The translations under genes were made by a program, and so were the position numbers. Below the pieces are notes generated by a model. That model saw only the letters and a program-made list of their open reading frames with translations, was not told where the DNA came from and searched no databases. A stretch of DNA of 64,000 nucleotides from Allacma fusca (Eukaryota; Arthropoda; Collembola; Symphypleona; Sminthuridae): the NCBI GenBank assembly GCA_947179485.1, contig OX359245.1, positions 20,881,067 to 20,945,066 of the forward strand, in the 5' to 3' direction. Positions 23,725-34,409 of the stretch are shown piece after piece; position 1 is the first letter of the stretch; each line of letters opens with the position of its first letter.

Positions 23725-24291
23725 ATGCTAATAATGGAATTGAAAGCCGGGAATCTTCTCCAATGCACAGTGTGCATGCTAACAATACTGTCTGTGCTAT
23801 TGTCCGGATCGGACTCGGGCTCCCTGAAGTTCCTTACTTGGGGTGAAAAGTGCTCACCGGGGGAGAACCTCAAGCCGAGTGATGAGTGTGACCTGAGCAA
23901 GGGTTTGTTGTGTCAGCAGTACACTCAAGGGACTTACTGCGGCTGTAAGATCGGTAGTTCCTTGACGTGGGACAAGGAAAGTGGAGAGTGCCGGAGAAGA
24001 GTGGCAAATGAGTGCTTCTACGATGAGATGACATCAGAAGATTGGAAAGAGCTTCCTTTCAATCACAAGTGTCACGAGAGGGCTGAGTGTGTAAAGGTCA
24101 ACTGGACAGCCATCACTGGACGGAAGAACAATGATGACAAACACATTTGTCAGTGCCAGGGTGGGTATGTGGCATCGAAGGATTTTTCCGAATGTGTGAA
24201 CATTAACCGAACACCTTCTGTGGCTTCACAAATGGACATGGGTTTCCTAATCTGTGTGGTTTCCGTGGTTCTTTGGAGGATTTGTATTTAG
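23725..24291 (+). CDS. EB-module-like secreted cysteine-rich protein, copy 1
   Basis: The frame encodes 188 residues, apparently in one exon. The N-terminus (ATG 23725, or the second ATG nine bases later) runs through a hydrophobic stretch (CTVCMLTILSVLLSGS, about residues 14-29) that reads as a signal peptide. A cysteine-rich region follows, with EKCSPGENLKPSDEC, LLC, YCGC and GEC, the spacing style of arthropod EB modules. A second Cys group (NEC, HKC, AEC, HICQC, EC) carries an N-glycosylation site NWT. The C-terminus MGFLICVVSVVLWRICI is hydrophobic and fits a membrane or GPI-anchor signal. The substrate or partner is unknown. One Cys conserved in the other two copies (RQC/WQC) is Tyr here (QQY), so one disulfide may be lost. 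The frame is otherwise intact, and a long conserved 3' flank follows. Confidence 0.75.
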   Translation: MLIMELKAGNLLQCTVCMLTILSVLLSGSDSGSLKFLTWGEKCSPGENLKPSDECDLSKGLLCQQYTQGTYCGCKIGSSLTWDKESGECRRRVANECFYDEMTSEDWKELPFNHKCHERAECVKVNWTAITGRKNNDDKHICQCQGGYVASKDFSECVNINRTPSVASQMDMGFLICVVSVVLWRICI

Positions 24292-26620
24292 TCGTTTCTT
24301 CAGAAGTATTATAATTAGTTAATGAAATCATACAATTATACATAATTATTGCGTGTACACCGGAAATGGTACGTGTAGCTGGAAAATTTCGACATATTTT
24401 TTAGTTGTACTTAAATTCCATTTTGACAATCCATTAATTATATGTGTAACAAATAATTATCAAATTATAATGTTTATTTCGACTAAATAGTCACTGGCTG
24501 AACTTATGTTTCGGAATTGTTTGATAAAGGATTGGGTTGATCCTTTTTAGTATTGTTATTTCAACAATTTTTGATATCTTTTGTAAGGGTCCTTTCTTAT
24601 TTTTGTACCTGACTGACTCTCACAGCTCTGTTAATGAACTGTACGTTCCGTATTTGCATTTAAAGCTAGTAGGTATAGTAAGCAGTGCTAAAACAATAAG
24701 GCACTGTCATGCATTTATTAGTAATGTTTTTACTGTTTATGCAGTTATAAAAGTTATCTCCAGCAATAACAGTTATTAATTTTATAGTTTATGGAAAATT
24801 AGTATTTCAAACTAAAATAATGCTAAATAGCAATTTAGGTATAGTGATTCAACAACAAAACTTTATACCATAACGTATCAAAAATTATTAGTAGTATTAA
24901 GTCAGTGTCATAAACCATAAACATTACCAAACAATGTGTTGTTCGGGAAAGCAGCTCCTTTGACAAAGTCATTCTTTGAATTAACTACAGAACTATATAA
25001 TGTTCATCCATGTGTATGTATGTAAGCAATAATTATTATGATATACATTTTACTTCCCGTTGTAACAATTATAACAATATTGCATTTGTAATTTATTATT
25101 ATATCTTATACTTCTTCAATTCCCGGTCTCTGGAGAATAATGCAAAAACAGTGTTACTTAATATAATTCTGAAATTATTGGAAAAAGTTGGTTATGCATA
25201 CTCTATGAAATTTAAGGAAAGTGATACACGTGCACAAATACTATTTAGGATACATTTTATAGAACGTTTTCTACTTTATATATTTTGATGACACATCGTA
25301 TTTAGAAAGCGTATGATAGTTAATAATTATCCGACATCCTTGAGTTGTTTCAAGCGTACAGTCCTTTGAATGAATGTCCATCTCTATACTATAATTTGAA
25401 GAAGACGGTGACAGTGGAAGTGGAGACATTTTTTAAGCCTCGCTCTCTCTTAAACGCAACGTTTGCGAGTACGCATTGCCATAAAGAGCTTTTGTAGCAT
25501 GTAACATGCTGTATGTAATTCAATGGGAGAGCACACGGCACGCAGCACGCTTTGGCTTCAGCTCGAATTGTCGCTCCGCGTCCTCTTCCATTTCATTACA
25601 TACAACGCTTCCACTTCCACCGACGCAGGCGGTGGATATGCTGCTCGTGTGAAACATAAAATGTTGGTTTAGAATGGCATCGTTGATTGTCAAAATGGGA
25701 ATATGGATCTTGATGATTCCATGTTTGTAACTGGCCATATAAGCATATTTAGTATATTAGATCTATATAAAATGTGTGTACGAGACGAGTATTATTGAGA
25801 ATGTAAGTATGTGAAATGTGCTCTAGAATAAATCACAAGAGTTGTAGAATCATTATTGATTACACAATATATGTACATTTATTTACATACACGTAATACA
25901 TATACATACATAATTATACAGTATGCAGATGTTATTAAGTAAATATTTGCGTATTCTTGTTTTGTAAGTAATTTATTTTTGTTCATCAATGGAATGTTCT
26001 TGTAGCTGTCATTCAGCGTACTAGATTGTGTTAAAAATGTACAAGTTATATCTTCGGTAAAAGGAGTAAAAGCGAAATTTTGTTTATTGTGATTACATCA
26101 TTATACAGATGGTGACTTTTGCTTCATCGGCCAGGAAAAGTAAGACAATATTGAAGACTCAAGTGAACATCTGCAGTACTGATTATGTTATTACAAATTC
26201 TCACTTTGTCTTCTGAAGATTAGCCAGAACCAACGATATGTCATACTGTAAATAGCAAAAGTAAATTACAATTTTCAATTGTAAAGCTTTTGCATTCACT
26301 CAACATTGAAATTAGAACAGATTTGATTGTTTATGAATATAACGCTATACAAATAGATACTAGCTGAAGCTCGGATATCAAAGTTTTTGCATGATATAAA
26401 AAATATATGATAACTTACTTCTAAAATTTATGTTCCAACATTATTATTGGTTTATTCGCTTGTTTCGTTGTTTGCAAGTAATCTGTTTTACTGAACTTAA
26501 GTACAGTCATGTCTCTTACGGAACGATTTGGGATCGTTATTGTATTATGTACACCAGTACTAAATTCATTCGATAAAATGGACTTAATAGCGTGTTATGG
26601 CTGACAAAACAAACAAATTA
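24292..26620. repeat. Block A 3' flank, shared with blocks B and C
   Basis: Sequence downstream of EB copy 1 matches the minus-strand flank of copy 2 (52149 down to about 48100, minus insertions) and the plus-strand flank of copy 3 (60155-62990). Agreement is nearly base for base over long stretches. No conserved ORF is present, so this is duplicated non-coding DNA, perhaps with 3' UTR close to the gene. Differences between copies are mainly insertions, listed separately. Confidence 0.8.
25382..25647. mobile_element. Helitron-like insertion present only in block A
   Basis: Block C has the uninterrupted junction at about 61341 (CCATGTGAAACATAA); here 266 bases intervene between CCA and TGTG, starting TCTCTATACTATAATTTG and ending GCTGCTCG. 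Starting with TC and sitting between A and T without target duplication fits Helitron behaviour. Its interior shares CGCTCTCTCTT, GCGAGTACGCA and ACTATAAT words with the reverse complement of the 171-bp Helitron at 60905-61075. The 3' end lacks a perfect CTRR, so the call is moderate. Confidence 0.5.
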
Positions 26621-26660
26621 AATGTGTAGGTACACGAAAGGAACGACTCACACTGAGGAG

Positions 26661-28370
26661 CATACATGGGCACCCTCACGAGTGAATGACGGATGCCTCG
26701 CCCTCGTCCTCACAAACTGCGAGGGTGATGGTGAGTACACGTTGTTTTTAGGCGCCCTCATGAACATGAGGGAGATGACCTATGAAGAGGATGTGAAAGA
26801 GGGGGAGGCAGAGTACACATGTAAGCCCTCATGACCTTCTCTTACCTTAATCGTTATGCGAAAATCATGCGTTCTGTAGCAAGCCCAACTTTATAACGTT
26901 CATGGTTTATGGCCCAGCACAAAAATCGCAGTTTTAGTCCTCTTGTTTAGGTTAACATTTCTCATATTAAACTCCAGAAAACAATTTAATTTTAGGATGT
27001 CGGGGAGACATGGTCATTTGTAAACAAGGGGGTTTGTTTTTTTCAAAGCGGACAGCGACGAAAGTCACTTTTTTAAAAAACATGTTCATATAAGTACTTA
27101 AATGCAGAGTGATTTGAAAAAAATTGTCCACCAATTTTTTTTCGTAAAAACAATTTTGAAGGTCAAAAAACCGAAAAAACCCGAAAACTAAAATATTTTT
27201 TTACAGCCATAATTTAATATTACAAGACAAACTGCCTATCTTATATTTTTTGTCGTAAAGGAATGTCACCTCATACATTTTTTCCCGATCAAGGCATTAA
27301 TATTTCGGTTTTTTTAACAAAATTACAATGTAAATTTGTCTATATTCAAGATTTTTTTTCACTATTAGCCCACTCTAATGTGATCATTTTTAGAAGCTTA
27401 AGCGACAAGACTGAATTGGTACCACAATTTAAATTAAAAAAATGTGTCACATTAGAGTGGGCCCGTCTTCAAAATCGAGAAAAACCGAAACGGGTAATTC
27501 ATATACATATACACATAAGGGGCCATGCAAGTGTATTTATACGTACACACGCAGGATTTTCTTGTGGAGGTGAGAGGCGCGCTGTCGTGCAGCGTAACGA
27601 GTATGCAGCCCTTACATGTACACAAACAACCTCATGACGCAGCTCCGCGTTCGTTCTTCCGTCACACAAAATAGTCCCACTTATTTCTTGTAATATTTTT
27701 TTATATGATTGGTCCTACACCAATCAAAATTGGTGTGAGGGTTGACCACGATATTCGAAATATATGTATGTACATTACATGTACTTTATATTAAAAAAAT
27801 ATTCAACCTTGCACTGTCCGCTTTGAAAAAAACAAACCCAAGGCTCTACTTGGTCTTTGTATTTGATTAATGCTGTTTTCAGACCCTACTAATATACGAA
27901 TCCTAATATGTACCTATACTCAAATACCTGGGTAAAGCCTGTATTTTTGAATACTGTAGTTTAATTCAACGCCAATTTTTTCTAAATTAGCTTTAACGCT
28001 AGGTTGTAGGAAATTTTGTAAACTTTCCTTGTTACTTTTTTCTTGTAAGCTATCCAAAAGTTCTGTACGTTAAGAACTGGGGGTATGTCAACACATATTG
28101 AAGTTGTCATACTTTAACCAAGTGTCCGTGAAAAAGGTATTTGAAGGCAGAGGGATTGAAGGAAATTGTCGGGGGGTTTATTTACGCGTAATATAAAGTA
28201 ACGAGGGCCCTCATGAGTGCGAGAGAGAGGGGTCTATTTTAAAAGTAGCACCTCACGAGGACGAGGACAACCCGTAGCGTGACGCTCGATTGATGACGAG
28301 GGAGAGTACGAGCAGTCCATATCCCATCTCTCGCACAAAGAGGCAGGGGGGAGAAAAATGCCCATCTATG
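26661..28370. mobile_element. hAT-type element, GAGGG/CCTCATGAG motif, TSD CTGAGGAG, empty site known
   Basis: CTGAGGAG (26653-26660 and 28371-28378) is a perfect duplication. The ends CATACATGGGCA and TGCCCATCTATG are inverted. The arms (26670-26830 and 28200-28360) are arrays of GAGGG, CCTCATGAG and CTCGTCCTC words. Block C at about 63014-63030 carries a single CTGAGGAG with the same flanks and no insertion. The ends are close to those of the hAT at 2762-8767. A second TIR element (27030-27839) is nested inside. Confidence 0.9.
27030..27839. mobile_element. TIR element with 26-bp perfect ends, possible 4-bp TSD AAGG
   Basis: GGGTTTGTTTTTTTCAAAGC and six more bases (GGACAG) are exactly inverted at the right end (27814-27839). 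AAGG lies outside both ends (27026-27029 and 27840-27843). An inner hairpin pairs GCCCACTCTAATGTGA (about 27367) with TCACATTAGAGTGGGC (about 27447). The ORF 27263-27637 crosses it with no recognisable domain. The superfamily is unresolved; Sola-like or Ginger-like families make 4-bp duplications. Confidence 0.65.
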
Positions 28371-28674
28371 CTGAGGAGGAGGATTGCATGAGTGCAAATT
28401 GGTTGTAAAGTAAATTAATAATGCAATATATTTTAGTTTAAGAAGCAAAATTTAGTGTGACTGGCGTACTGCCACCCACACAACTGCCACAAGCACAACT
28501 TCCACAATTATTTTTGCCCCCTCCATAAATACTTAGATGGTAATATCTGCCACAATGCCAACTGCCACCGGTCATCATAATAATGTGCTATGCTAAGTCC
28601 TATGGTAAACTCAAGTTCCAGGTCGAAGCTCGCGCTGTAAAGACTGACAGTAGTGCTAAGCATAATATTTTTCT

Positions 28675-29673
28675 GATAATTAGCATAGTATTTAGCTATG
28701 AGACTTGGCAAATTATTTAGCTATGAGACGTAACATAGTATTTAGCTATGAGACTTACAATTAGCACAGTATTTAGCTGTGACTTAGCATAGTATTTAGC
28801 TATGAGACTTAGCATAGTTTTTAGTAGGCATTGGCATACCGATATAGCTATACGATAATATCGTCCATATCGTACATTTTTCGAAACGATAATTGAACGA
28901 TAATTCTCGTAAATTTTGAACGATATATCGGTCAGTTTCCATATCGTAAATACGTGATCCAATTCCCAAAATAATGATTCGCCCCAACATTTTAATGTAT
29001 ATTAACTAATTTGAAACATCATGTCCGTCAGCTCATAGTAATACCATGTAAATTCCTGGTTTCCTCAAAACATACTTACGTAAAAACATGCGTTAAAACA
29101 GGTGAAATTACGGGATTTGCTCATTGTCAGAACCAATTTTTCTGTAATTAATACCAAGTTTGTTTCTGCTGGAATCAAAACATACTTGGTGGAACCTGCG
29201 TGATTCCTTATTGTTCTCACCATTTTCAGACAAATTAATACCAATTATGCTGTCAGTGAGGTTAAAATATACTTGGTCTGCCTTACGTAAATACGAGTAT
29301 ATAATTAATCATCAATGCTTCGGCAGTGTCGGTCGGATATTTTTTAAAATATTATTAACCGATGCGTTTTAAATTGAAACAAATATCGTTATATCATCCT
29401 TCGATATCGTTATCGTCATTTTTAGGATGAACGATAACGATATTTAAAAAATGACCGATATGCCAATGCCTAGTATTTAGCTATGAGACTTAGCATAGTA
29501 TTTAGCTATGAGACTTAGCATAGTATTTAGCTATGAGACTTAGCATAGTATTTAGCTATGAGACTTAGCATAGTATTTAGCTATGAGACTTAGCATAGTA
29601 TTTAGCTATGAGACTTAGCATAGTATTTAGCTATGAGACTTAGCATAGTATTTAGCTATGAGACTTAGCATAG
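28675..29673. repeat. 25-bp minisatellite TTAGCATAGTATTTAGCTATGAGAC, interrupted
   Basis: Degenerate copies occupy 28675-28816. After an insertion (28825-29472), about eight nearly identical units follow at 29473-29673. The array then meets a pogo-type element at its own TA and resumes at 34382-34410, and again at 36004-36025. Three transposons have landed in it. There are no spacers between units, so it is not CRISPR-like. Confidence 0.9.
28825..29472. mobile_element. Non-autonomous hAT-type element, ATATCG motif, TSD GTWTTTAG
   Basis: GTTTTTAG (28817-28824) and GTATTTAG (29473-29480), one mismatch, flank ends TAGGCATTGGCAT and ATGCCAATGCCTA. Subterminal arrays contain CGATATAGC, ATATCGT and AACGATAA words in inverted orientation (28835-28945 and 29380-29465). 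Its middle (29000-29340) has three diverged copies of an AACATACTTGGT-type unit. Confidence 0.8.
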
Positions 29674-30134
29674 TACAGTAAAACCTGTATATAGTGGCCG
29701 TTCATATAGTGGATTCCTGTTTATAGTGGACACATTTTACATCCCGGTGCCACCTCCTATCCTTTAACATAGGAAACTCCCTCTATATAGTGGTTTTCTA
29801 TATAGTGGAAACCTGCTCATAGTGGACTAATAATCATACCCCTTCAGTTAAAAATGCAGCTTGAAGTACCTGTATATAGTGGTCACCCAGTCAGAACGAA
29901 GGAATACAACTCGCGCGAACCCGAACCAATAACACGGCTGCTTGAATTTAACTCAATTACAGGCATTTGGACTACGTTTTTATTTTCAGAGGTTTCGTAT
30001 TGTATGTACCTGTACTAAATCAAATGCTTATTTATTATATCGATTGTCCATATCTAAGTAATTTGTTTTTTATTAGTGCTTTGAAGTATTTTAAAGTAAT
30101 TACTAGTTGTTTCTACTCATAATATAATTATTAG

Positions 30135-30377
30135 TTGCTTTGCAATAATTCAAATAATTTAGTCATGATTCGACCAAAATTACGCAAAGTACTTACACTC
30201 TCAAATCAAGTGGTCGAAAAATATTTAGACCAGATTTCCCTATGGATAATGTCTCAAGACACAGAGTGCTCTGAAAGTCACTGCAGTGTTCATCAATTAC
30301 AAGATTTCCTAGCAAAGATGAAAATTCGAAGTCTGAAGCAGAAAAAAATTAGTGGTTATTTTAAAAAAGGGGAATAA
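30135..30377 (+). pseudogene. Tigger/pogo transposase C-terminal fragment
   Basis: The frame has 80 residues; from MIRPKLRKVLTLSNQVVEKY it ends in LQDFLAKMKIRSLKQKKISGYFKKGE. A short Lys-rich QKKIxxYFKK ending is characteristic of Tigger-family transposases. The DDE catalytic core is absent. Its position inside a TA-flanked element with CAGTAAAACC ends fits the assignment. Confidence 0.6.
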
Positions 30378-30869
30378 CTGATTTTCAATACCGTGTAAAA
30401 GTAAAACTTTGTTGGGTTCGTGCTGGTAGGAAGGTCCAAGCTGGCGTACAGCATACAGTCGTGGAGTCAATTTAGCATACAATTGTATGCTACAGCACAC
30501 AGCATACAGGTATACATTTAATTCAAGCTAGCATTCAGCATACAACCAATGATTCAAGTTGGCATACAACATACAACAGTTGATTCAAGTTAGCATACAT
30601 AAAAAACATCAACTTAGCATACGGCATACAGCAGTTTATACAAGATAGCATACAGCATATAATTAGGAAGGATCATTTCAATGGAATTGTTTTTACAAAT
30701 AGGACGTTTTGTTACTGAAATTAACTTATGAACATATATACTGACCACAAGTAGCTTAGGTGATCGTGACTGTCAACAAATATCAGTTTTCCAATGCGAA
30801 GGGTGACGGGCACTGTAATACAGGACTTCACAGTGACCCTTAATTTTGTATCGAAGCAGAAATCCGTTA

Positions 30870-32619
30870 GGGAGTGTGCACATATTACGTTTCATTTTTG
30901 GGGAGGGAGGGGGTCTTGAAGCTGATAATTTTGTGTATACCAAGGGGGTGGGGGTAATCTTGCTGATGACGTTTCACCCATTATCACAAAAATGTAAGGA
31001 ATAAACACGGATAATTGTTAGACTAGCGTTTTTAGTAACAAACTTTTATTTGTGAAAGACCACTGATACATTTTATAAACATACGCAAGCCGTACATTAG
31101 TCCAAATGTCTGACAACCATGAGCATTCTGAAAACTCAAGGCTCACGCAAGAATTTGCTGCAAAATCACATCCGTCAATTTTAGTTTTGCAAATAATTAG
31201 TTTTCATGATCTCAGATGCAACTTGGACAAAGTTTTAATACAGAAGTTTCTCCAGGTTCCGGTGCTCTGTAAGCAGGATTTTTCTGGAGTTGGTATTTGA
31301 AAACCCGGACGATTCATCTGCCTACTTTGACGGGGTTTGTTCATGCTAAATATCTGGAAATGATCCTCTGTCTACTATTGCCCCAGCATTCAAGACAACC
31401 TTGAAAGTCAAACCCACCATGCGTGCAATTACTATTTTGTTATCAACATTGCATATGAACCCCACAAAAGAGCTGCTCATAGAAATTTGTTAGAAAGCAT
31501 CTCGAAAAATATTGAATCTGTTGTTCAAAGTAATCAAATGCAGTTTTCCACAGCATTTGAAGGAAACACCGATGGAAGTTATTGTAAATGTGGCTGACTC
31601 GATACAGAGCGAATTTGCCTATATTACTAACGTTAAATGTTAATTTTATAATAAAAGGCTCTTTGCAAAAACAGTAATAATTGCAACTTCGCTTTTGTCC
31701 GCGAAGAAGAAACCGAAATAAAATGGCCACGATCTCAAGTTTCCCAACCGGTATTTATTCGTTTGCCTTAATTATTTTTTTCTTCCTTCAAAATTTAGTT
31801 TATTTTGTTTAAGTACGAACACGTGGACCGATTTCAACAAATAACAAGCTCATCAATTTTGAACAAAATGGGTCGAGCATTTTTGGAGGAAAGTACAGAT
31901 TATTTTTACGCAAGAACACGCTGACCTGTTCAATCAATAACAAACTCATACGAGTTTTCGGCCTATCCAATGATAACTAAAACTTTGAACGGTTTGGTCT
32001 AGTAGTTTCGGGGGGAAACTACATCGCGGACAACGCTCTCATATAAGGGGGCTGACGCCGCCCTGTAAATGCTGCGGATTAAACTTGTTTTTTCTTTGTT
32101 TTTGCTTTGATAACGTTTACAGGGGAGGGGTGTCATGGATTAATGATGTTAGGATTAGTGATGCCAATGGTCTGGTCCGGACCATTTATAATGGTCCGTT
32201 ATTGGTCTGGTCCGATCTGGTCCAACACTTGGACCAGACCAGATGCAATTGGTCCAGTATCAGGACCAGACCATACCAGACCAAAGGACCATGGTCCTAA
32301 TCTTTCGGAAAATGACAAATTTATGGATTCACGAAATCCCATGTAATGTTTAAAATTGTCACTTTTAGGGATAAAAACAAAATTTCACTTAATAAAACTT
32401 GATTATTTAATTACTATTAATGGTATTCTGGACCATGGTCTTTGGTCTGGTCTGGTCCGAAAAACTGGACCAGACCAATAGTCTGGTCTTACCTTTGGAC
32501 CAGACCAGTTTCATAAATCATGGATCAGACCAGACCATTGGCATCACTAGTTAGGATGACAACAGGGGGGTAGGGTCCAAAAATTGTGGAAAAATGTAAC
32601 GTAATATGTGCACACTCCC
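30870..32619. mobile_element. PIF/Harbinger-like element, TTA TSD
   Basis: GGGAGTGTGCACATATTACG at 30870 is inverted at the right end (32600-32619), and TTA flanks both sides (30867-30869 and 32620-32622). A 3-bp TWA duplication and ends starting with GGG and rich in GTGT fit PIF/Harbinger. The interior (31000-32100) has only small frames without a recognised domain, so any transposase has decayed. A GGTCTGG element is nested at 32156-32549. Confidence 0.7.
32156..32549. mobile_element. Non-autonomous hAT-type element, GGTCTGGTCC motif, TSD GTTAGGAT
   Basis: GTTAGGAT (32148-32155 and 32550-32557) is perfect. The ends are TAGTGATGCCAATGG and its inverse CCATTGGCATCACTA. The 394-bp element consists of inverted arrays of GGTCTGGTCC/GGACCAGACC around a 90-bp AT-rich middle. 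A sister copy with its own perfect duplication is at 61512-61908. Confidence 0.92.
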
Positions 32620-32996
32620 TTATGAGCTCAATGTGGACCAAAATTAGTAATACATGCATCCTTATTGTCATATAAAAATTCACAAAGTGGTCGCAGGATT
32701 AAAAGTTGATATATAGACATATTTTACTTAGACATTATTGAATTTCGTCTGTAAACATAGAAGCAATCAAATTTCATTTATATATTCAAGCTCAACATGA
32801 AACAATCCTTCAAGGTGTGACCATGCTTAGTAATTAATTAGTAATGCTACCAACGTTGTTTGACATTTTCAACAAGCAATTCCGATACAGCAACATACAG
32901 TTCTCATAAAACCCGTTATTCTTGAATTTACAGAAACCTTTACAAAGTACTTTCCTCACTTTCAGGACCCAATATTTTGTAGCGTAGACAGCAAAT

Positions 32997-33292
32997 GTCA
33001 GACCACACCATTGATCTGGTCCAGTTAATCGAACCAGATCAAAGACCACGGTCCAGAAAACCATTGAGAGTAACTAAATAATCAGGTTTTATTAAGGGAA
33101 ATTTTGATTTTATCCCTAAAAATGCCTATTTTAAACGTTACAAGAGATGTTGTAAATTCTTTAATTTTTAATTTTGTGCAAGGCTAGGACTATGGTCCTT
33201 AAGTCTGGTCTGATCCAACACTCGGGACAGACTGGGCCAGACCAACAACGGACCATTATAAATGGACCGGACCAGACCATTGACATCCATAG
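32997..33292. mobile_element. Diverged GGTCTGGTCC-family copy
   Basis: The same motif vocabulary and middle sequence as 32156-32549, but diverged. The right end GACCATTGACATCCATA is recognisable, the left end is eroded, and no target duplication remains. The ORF across it is an artefact. Confidence 0.65.
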
Positions 33293-34409
33293 CGGACATT
33301 CTCGTTGCATTCTAAGTTTCTAAGGCGAATGATAATGAAATGCTGAAAATGTCATGCAATACATTTTTACATTTAGCGGGTGCTTTCATATTACGCCTTT
33401 TCCGTGGATTTACAAAATTCTGAATCGTTTGAATTGCAATTCAAAGAGTACGGTTCAGTTCAATTCATTATTGTAAGCTGAATCATTCAGTTCAATTCAG
33501 TATTGTAAACTGAATCATTCAGTTCAATTCCATCTTGACCTGAACTGAAAAAATTATGAACTGCACTGAATCAAACTGCCCTAAATCATAATTTTTAGAT
33601 TTCGGACAGAATCGATCCGACCACTTATGTACGAATACCATCGTACATGTATCGATTTTTGTCGATGATAAACATGGCGTTAATTTTAAAAAAACATTTT
33701 AGAAGCTTATCGGTAAAATATTGGAGGTCAATACCTAATTGGTTTTTCCAGAACGCTTCTGTTCTCTCCTTGCAACCTTTGTTTTTGATAAGTGCAAGGT
33801 ATACAACTTTGTCCGAGCCATATTTTTCTGCTTTAGCCCTATAACCCTTGTACTATTTGAAACCGCGTGTATTTATTTAATTCATGTTTTGCTGATCTGA
33901 AGTTGTTTAGTATTTATTCGTGCATTGACAATTACACATAAATACACTATGCCCAGCAACTGAATTAACATTCACCTATTTGTAAAAACAATTCCATTGA
34001 AATGATCCTTCCTAATTATATGTTGTATGCTATCTTGTATAAACTGCTGTATGCCGTATGCTAAGTTGATGTTTTTTATGTATGCTAACTTGAATCAACT
34101 GTTGTATGTTGTATGCCAACTTGAATCATTGGTTGTATGCTGAATGCTAGCTTGAATTAAATGTATACCTGTATGCTGTGTGCTGTAGCATACAATTGTA
34201 TGCTAAATTGACGCCACGACTGTATGCTGTACGCCAACTTGCACCTTCCCGTGCTGGTATACGTATATGTGTATGTATTTATATAGTGACCCCTGACCAC
34301 TATATACTTATATAGTGGTCCCTGTCTATAGTGGACAAATTTTAGCGTCCCTAGGAAAACCACTATATACAGGTTTTACTGTATTTAGCTATGAGACTTA
34401 GGCTAAGTT

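Larger units (their letters stand above)
30428..34250. mobile_element. hAT-type element, GCATACA motif, ~275-bp TIRs, TSD GTGCTGGT
   Basis: GTGCTGGT (30420-30427 and 34251-34258) is a perfect duplication. The arms 30428-30708 and 33978-34250 are inverted copies beginning GGAAGGT and dominated by GCATACA/AGCATACAGC words. The element sits inside the pogo-type element and contains a PIF-like element and two GGTCTGG elements. The interior 32620-33977 also holds an AATTCAGTTCAATTC low-complexity patch (33420-33600). No transposase is recognisable. Confidence 0.85.
29676..34381. mobile_element. pogo/Tigger-type element, TA TSD, with nested insertions
   Basis: CAGTAAAACCTGTATATAGT at 29676 and its reverse complement ending 34381 form perfect outer ends, with TA on both sides. 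Joining the flanks restores a minisatellite unit (AGCATAG-TA-TTTAGC). Subterminal copies of TATAGTGG occur at 29690-29885 and 34280-34375. A Tigger-like C-terminal transposase fragment lies at 30135-30377. The rest of the gene is displaced or lost through the 3.8-kb element at 30428-34250. Confidence 0.85.

Noticed and set aside
29473-29673. CRISPR-like appearance of regular 25-bp units
   Set aside because: The units are head-to-tail without spacers and the genome is eukaryotic; it is a minisatellite.
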